Positions 60,970-64,000 of a stretch of 64,000 bases of DNA are shown one piece after another. Source of the DNA: Terriglobus sp965276945 (lineage in GTDB: Bacteria; Acidobacteriota; Terriglobia; Terriglobales; Acidobacteriaceae). Position 1 is the first letter of the stretch, and every line of letters starts with the position of its first letter. The notes below the pieces were generated by a model, which saw nothing but the letters and a program-made list of their open reading frames with translations, was not told the origin of the DNA and did no database searches. The translations under genes were made by a program, and so were the position numbers. The stretch covers positions 682,001 through 746,000 of the forward strand of contig OZ255704.1 of assembly GCA_965276945.1 (NCBI GenBank). Reading direction: 5' to 3'.

Positions 60970-62598
60970 ATGCTTCGCCTCCTGGTCAACCTTTTTCTGT
61001 TGAACATCGCGTTGGGTGCCGCTGCACAAACAGCCTCCGCGCCGCTGCCTACCTACGATGGACTGCCGCTTGCCGAGCATGTTGCGCGCATCACGGGTGA
61101 ACCGGCTGTAAGCCGCGCGCATTGGGGTGTCAGCGTGACCAAGCTGGATGGCACGCCGGTGTTTGCGATGAACGATGGCCAGCTGTTTCAGCCTGCGTCC
61201 AACGCAAAGCTGTTCACCACGGCGGCGGCGATGGCACTGCTGCCCATGGATGAGCGGCTGAAGACGCAAGTAATTGGCGAAGGAAAGTACAGTGGAAGCA
61301 CCTTCACCGGTGATCTCACGCTACTCGGCTGGGGTGACGCCAACTTCTCTGGTCGGCCCGTGCCGTATGTGCGTGTGCCCGCAGGCGCGGCACCGCCTCA
61401 TCGCGACGAACTGCGTTACGTTAACGAGCTTGCAGACAAAGTAAAGGCCAGTGGTATCACGCGTATCGAAGGTAACGTTGTGGGCGACGATTCGCTGATG
61501 CCGAACGATCCGTATCCAGCGGATTGGTCCATTGACGATACGCCCTGGTACTACGGGGCACCTATCAATGCACTGATGATCGCGGACAATGCCTTTGCTC
61601 TGTTCATCAAGCCGGGAGCGGCTGTGGGCAGCGCTCCCACCGCCAGCGTGGATCCCGAGTTGCCGTTCTACACCGTTGACATGCAGGCAAAGACAGTCGC
61701 GAAGGGCGGCGAGTCAGCGCTGGACATCCAGCGAACCATCGGCTCGCGTGTCATCCATGTGTACGGCACGCTTGCGCTAGATGCGCCGCCGTATAAGCAG
61801 GACATGAGCATCGGCGAACCGGCTGAGTATGCAGCCACCGCACTGAAGGCTGCGCTCGAAGCCAGAGGCATCGTTATGACAGGTGCAGCCACCGCGCGTC
61901 ATTTGCCGTTTTACGAGAGTGCTTTTACGCGGCATTCCATGGAGCCTCTTCCAAACCTGGAACCCTCCGGAGCCCGAACGTTACTGATGCGGGTGGCCGG
62001 AAAAAGCTGGGGTGCATGCTTTGACTGCTCTCCAGGTTGGGACCGTCGTGTGCTGGCAGAGCATACCGGACCGCCGCTTGGCGAGGACATTGCAATAACA
62101 AATAAAACTTCCGAGAATCAACATGCGGAACTCTTGCTAAGACAGTTAGGTTTGTTTATCACAGGGACCGGAACCACCGTGCAGGGTGAGCGCGTTCTGC
62201 GCACATGGCTCACGCGCGAGGTCAAAGTTGACCCGGATGACTTCATCTTCTTTGACGGATCTGGCCTGTCCGGACACGATCTGGTAACACCGCGCGCGAT
62301 TACGCTGTTGCTGAGTTACGCGAACAGGCAGGCGTGGGGAGCCAAGTGGAAGGATTCGTTGCCGGTTGGCGGCGAAGACGGATCGTTGCGCGCGCGCTTT
62401 CCGAACGCTCCATTGAAGGATCACGTGTTTGCAAAGACCGGCACGTTAAGTGAAGCACGTGCGCTCTCCGGCTATCTTGATTGCGCCAGTGGCGAAACCT
62501 TGATCTTCAGCGTGATGGTGAACGCGCACACGCCACGCACCAGTGATGACCAAAAGGCAATGGATCGGATTGTAGCCGCCATTGCTGCGACGAACTAA
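60970..62598 (+). CDS. dacB: D-Ala-D-Ala carboxypeptidase/endopeptidase, PBP4 type
   Basis: Periplasmic class C penicillin-binding protein (family S13) trimming peptidoglycan cross-links. A signal peptide (LLVNLFLLNIALGAAAQ) precedes the domain. Active-site motifs are SNAK (Ser77, Lys80), SEN (in NKTSENQHAE) and KTG (in FAKTGTLSEARA). The large insert between the first two motifs, typical of S13, is present. The product has 542 residues. Divergent from folP with about 55 bases between starts. Confidence 0.94.
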   Translation: MLRLLVNLFLLNIALGAAAQTASAPLPTYDGLPLAEHVARITGEPAVSRAHWGVSVTKLDGTPVFAMNDGQLFQPASNAKLFTTAAAMALLPMDERLKTQVIGEGKYSGSTFTGDLTLLGWGDANFSGRPVPYVRVPAGAAPPHRDELRYVNELADKVKASGITRIEGNVVGDDSLMPNDPYPADWSIDDTPWYYGAPINALMIADNAFALFIKPGAAVGSAPTASVDPELPFYTVDMQAKTVAKGGESALDIQRTIGSRVIHVYGTLALDAPPYKQDMSIGEPAEYAATALKAALEARGIVMTGAATARHLPFYESAFTRHSMEPLPNLEPSGARTLLMRVAGKSWGACFDCSPGWDRRVLAEHTGPPLGEDIAITNKTSENQHAELLLRQLGLFITGTGTTVQGERVLRTWLTREVKVDPDDFIFFDGSGLSGHDLVTPRAITLLLSYANRQAWGAKWKDSLPVGGEDGSLRARFPNAPLKDHVFAKTGTLSEARALSGYLDCASGETLIFSVMVNAHTPRTSDDQKAMDRIVAAIAATN

Positions 62599-62601
62599 CG
62601 G

Positions 62602-63003
62602 CTACTGGAGTTTGTCGGGAATGACGGCGTGCTGCAGGAGCATGTCGAAAGAAACAATGCGCAAGGTGTTTTCATGCGTGGCTTCCAGGACCACTGGACA
62701 TGCCGCTCCGGCCTGATAAACCTGTAGCCAGCGCGCCGCGCACACGCACCAGCGATCGCCCGGCTTCAGCCCCGGAAAGCCGTATTGCGGCATGGGCGTG
62801 ATCAGGTCGTTGCCCAGATGCTTGGAGACGGCAAGGAACTCCTCGCTGACCACGCAGCAAATGGTATGCACGCCGAGGTCGTCGGGGCCGGTATCGCAGC
62901 AGCCTTCGCGGTAGAAGCCGGTCATGGGGTCGCAGCCGCAGGTCTGTAGCTTCTGGCCCAGCACGTTCTTCGATTCGGCTTTCATCGGTTCGATTTTTGG
63001 CAT
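62602..63003 (-). CDS. DUF2237 family protein
   Basis: Cytoplasmic protein of 133 residues, matching DUF2237: NVLGQKLQTCGCDPMTGFYR, then CCDTGPDDLGVHTICCVVS, GNDLITPMPQYGFPGLKPGD and the ending HENTLRIV. It contains nine cysteines, several in CGC and CC pairs, conserved in the family as I recall, which suggests metal or redox chemistry, but function is unknown. The start is placed at ATG 63003; a second ATG at 62985 is possible. It converges on dacB with only 3 bases between stops. Confidence 0.88.
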   Translation of the reverse strand: MPKIEPMKAESKNVLGQKLQTCGCDPMTGFYREGCCDTGPDDLGVHTICCVVSEEFLAVSKHLGNDLITPMPQYGFPGLKPGDRWCVCAARWLQVYQAGAACPVVLEATHENTLRIVSFDMLLQHAVIPDKLQ

Positions 63004-63086
63004 TGCGTCTGTGTGTCCTAACGTCAGTATACGGCGAAGTGGACCTGCGCCTGACACGCGTGCCCGCGCTCTAGTACAACGTTGCT

Positions 63087-64000
63087 ATGCCACTTCGCTT
63101 GCTTTGTTCCGTTTTGATTGGTCTCAACCTTTGCTGGACTGCCCACGCACAGCAGGGGAACCCGCCGGTATCGCGGCGTGAGACGCTCCACCGGCTACAG
63201 GTGGGGATCGATGCGTTGCAGGGCTGGTACGTGCCGCAAACGGGACTGTACCAGACCACGGGATGGTGGAATGCGGCGAATGCCGTCACCATGCTGGTGG
63301 ACGCCATGCGCGCGGGCAACAACCGATCGAATGAGGCGGTGCTGGCCAACGTGCTGACGCATGCGCAGGTGACCGTGCCCAAAAGCGAGCAGGCGGGTCC
63401 GCTGGCCAAAATGACCGGCTTTCCCGGCTTCCTGAACAACTACTACGACGACGAGGGCTGGTGGGCGCTGGCGTGGGTGGATGCGTACGATCTGACCGGC
63501 AAGCCGGAGTACCTGGCCATGGCCGGTTCCATCTTTAAGGACATGACGGGCGCGTGGGACAACACGTGCGGCGGCGGCATCTGGTGGAGTAAGGATCGCA
63601 ACTACAAGAACGCCATCGCGAATGAGCTGTTCTTCTCCGTGGCGGCGTCCATGGCGCGGCGCGCGGGCACGGACGCGGAGCGCAAGGCAGCCGCGGACTG
63701 GGCCACGAAGGAGTGGCAATGGTTTCAGGGGACGGGCATGATCAACCGCGACCACCTGGTGAACGATGGCTTGATCATCGACAAGACAGACAACACCTGC
63801 CGCAACAACGGCCGCACCGTGTGGACGTATAACCAGGGCGTGGTGTTGGGCGGCCTGACGGAGTGGTATCGCGTGACCCACGACGACAGTCTGCTGACGG
63901 AGGCGCGCGTGCTGGCCGATGCCGGGCTGGCACATCTGACGGATGAAAACGGCGTCCTGCACGACCCCTGTGAGCCGAACAGTTGCGGAGAGGATGCCAT
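63087..64000 (+). CDS. Exported GH76 alpha-1,6-mannanase-like hydrolase (partial)
   Basis: Gene runs off the right end of the window; 304 codons are visible without a stop. The signal peptide LRLLCSVLIGLNLCWTAHA is cleaved before QQGNPP. GH76 features are clear: TGLYQTTGWWNAANA, NNYYDDEGWWALAWVDAYDL with the catalytic-type Asp pair 121-122, CGGGIWWSKD and TYNQGVVLGGL. GH76 enzymes are endo-alpha-1,6-mannanases, known for fungal and bacterial mannan breakdown. This would fit a soil saprotroph. Divergent from the DUF2237 gene. Confidence 0.9.
   Translation, partial: MPLRLLCSVLIGLNLCWTAHAQQGNPPVSRRETLHRLQVGIDALQGWYVPQTGLYQTTGWWNAANAVTMLVDAMRAGNNRSNEAVLANVLTHAQVTVPKSEQAGPLAKMTGFPGFLNNYYDDEGWWALAWVDAYDLTGKPEYLAMAGSIFKDMTGAWDNTCGGGIWWSKDRNYKNAIANELFFSVAASMARRAGTDAERKAAADWATKEWQWFQGTGMINRDHLVNDGLIIDKTDNTCRNNGRTVWTYNQGVVLGGLTEWYRVTHDDSLLTEARVLADAGLAHLTDENGVLHDPCEPNSCGEDA

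Overview
This 64 kb window looks like chromosomal DNA of an acidobacterium, probably class Terriglobia (family Acidobacteriaceae). That call is an inference. It rests on GC-rich codon use, a secreted S53 acid protease, a bactofilin, an SLBB export protein, a long MoxR/DUF58/DUF4159 operon, and an inverted repeat beginning GGGTGCCCCA of a kind I associate with these genomes. No rRNA, CRISPR array, transposase or phage gene was seen. One tRNA is present. A perfect parS palindrome suggests the segment lies fairly near the chromosome origin.

Layout. 1-5.4 kb: arsenite permease, Nudix hydrolase, a VWA protein with its magnesium-chelatase-like ATPase, and a TPR protein. 5.4-15.1 kb: housekeeping genes: thioesterase, an Mrp-type ATPase without any cysteine, hrcA-grpE-dnaJ (no dnaK), rsmE, sdaA, comM and ruvB. 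15.2-19.6 kb: secreted S53 protease, bactofilin and three small exported proteins of unknown role. 19.7-22 kb: gatA, parS, gatC and a DUF721/DciA-like gene on the minus strand. 22.2-26.2 kb: a double-domain KaiC-like ATPase overlapping a histidine kinase, a ZIP transporter and tRNA-Ile(CAT).

26.8-39.1 kb is an exopolysaccharide cluster: SLBB export protein, a broken Wzz gene, an intact Wzz, a Wzy/ligase-like membrane protein, rfbBAD for dTDP-rhamnose, two GT9 glycosyltransferases, a GmhB-like phosphatase and an initiating sugar-phosphate transferase. The stretch from about 29.6 to 32.3 kb is clearly AT-richer than its flanks. It begins where the first Wzz gene breaks off, which suggests module replacement.

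39.1-45.4 kb: exported NIF3-like protein, large exported phosphoesterase, pyrophosphatase, coiled-coil membrane protein and a multicopper oxidase. 45.7-59.9 kb: eight co-directional, tightly packed genes: DUF4159, VWA membrane protein, caspase-like protein lacking its catalytic cysteine, TPR-metallopeptidase, MoxR, DUF58, BatA-like, and a 1296-residue Gln/Gly-rich membrane protein. This is my best candidate for an undescribed envelope-associated system. 59.9-64 kb: inverted-repeat element, folP, dacB, DUF2237 gene, and a GH76 gene running off the window.

Start sites were chosen by eye from ribosome-binding sites and family alignment from memory. No database search was run.
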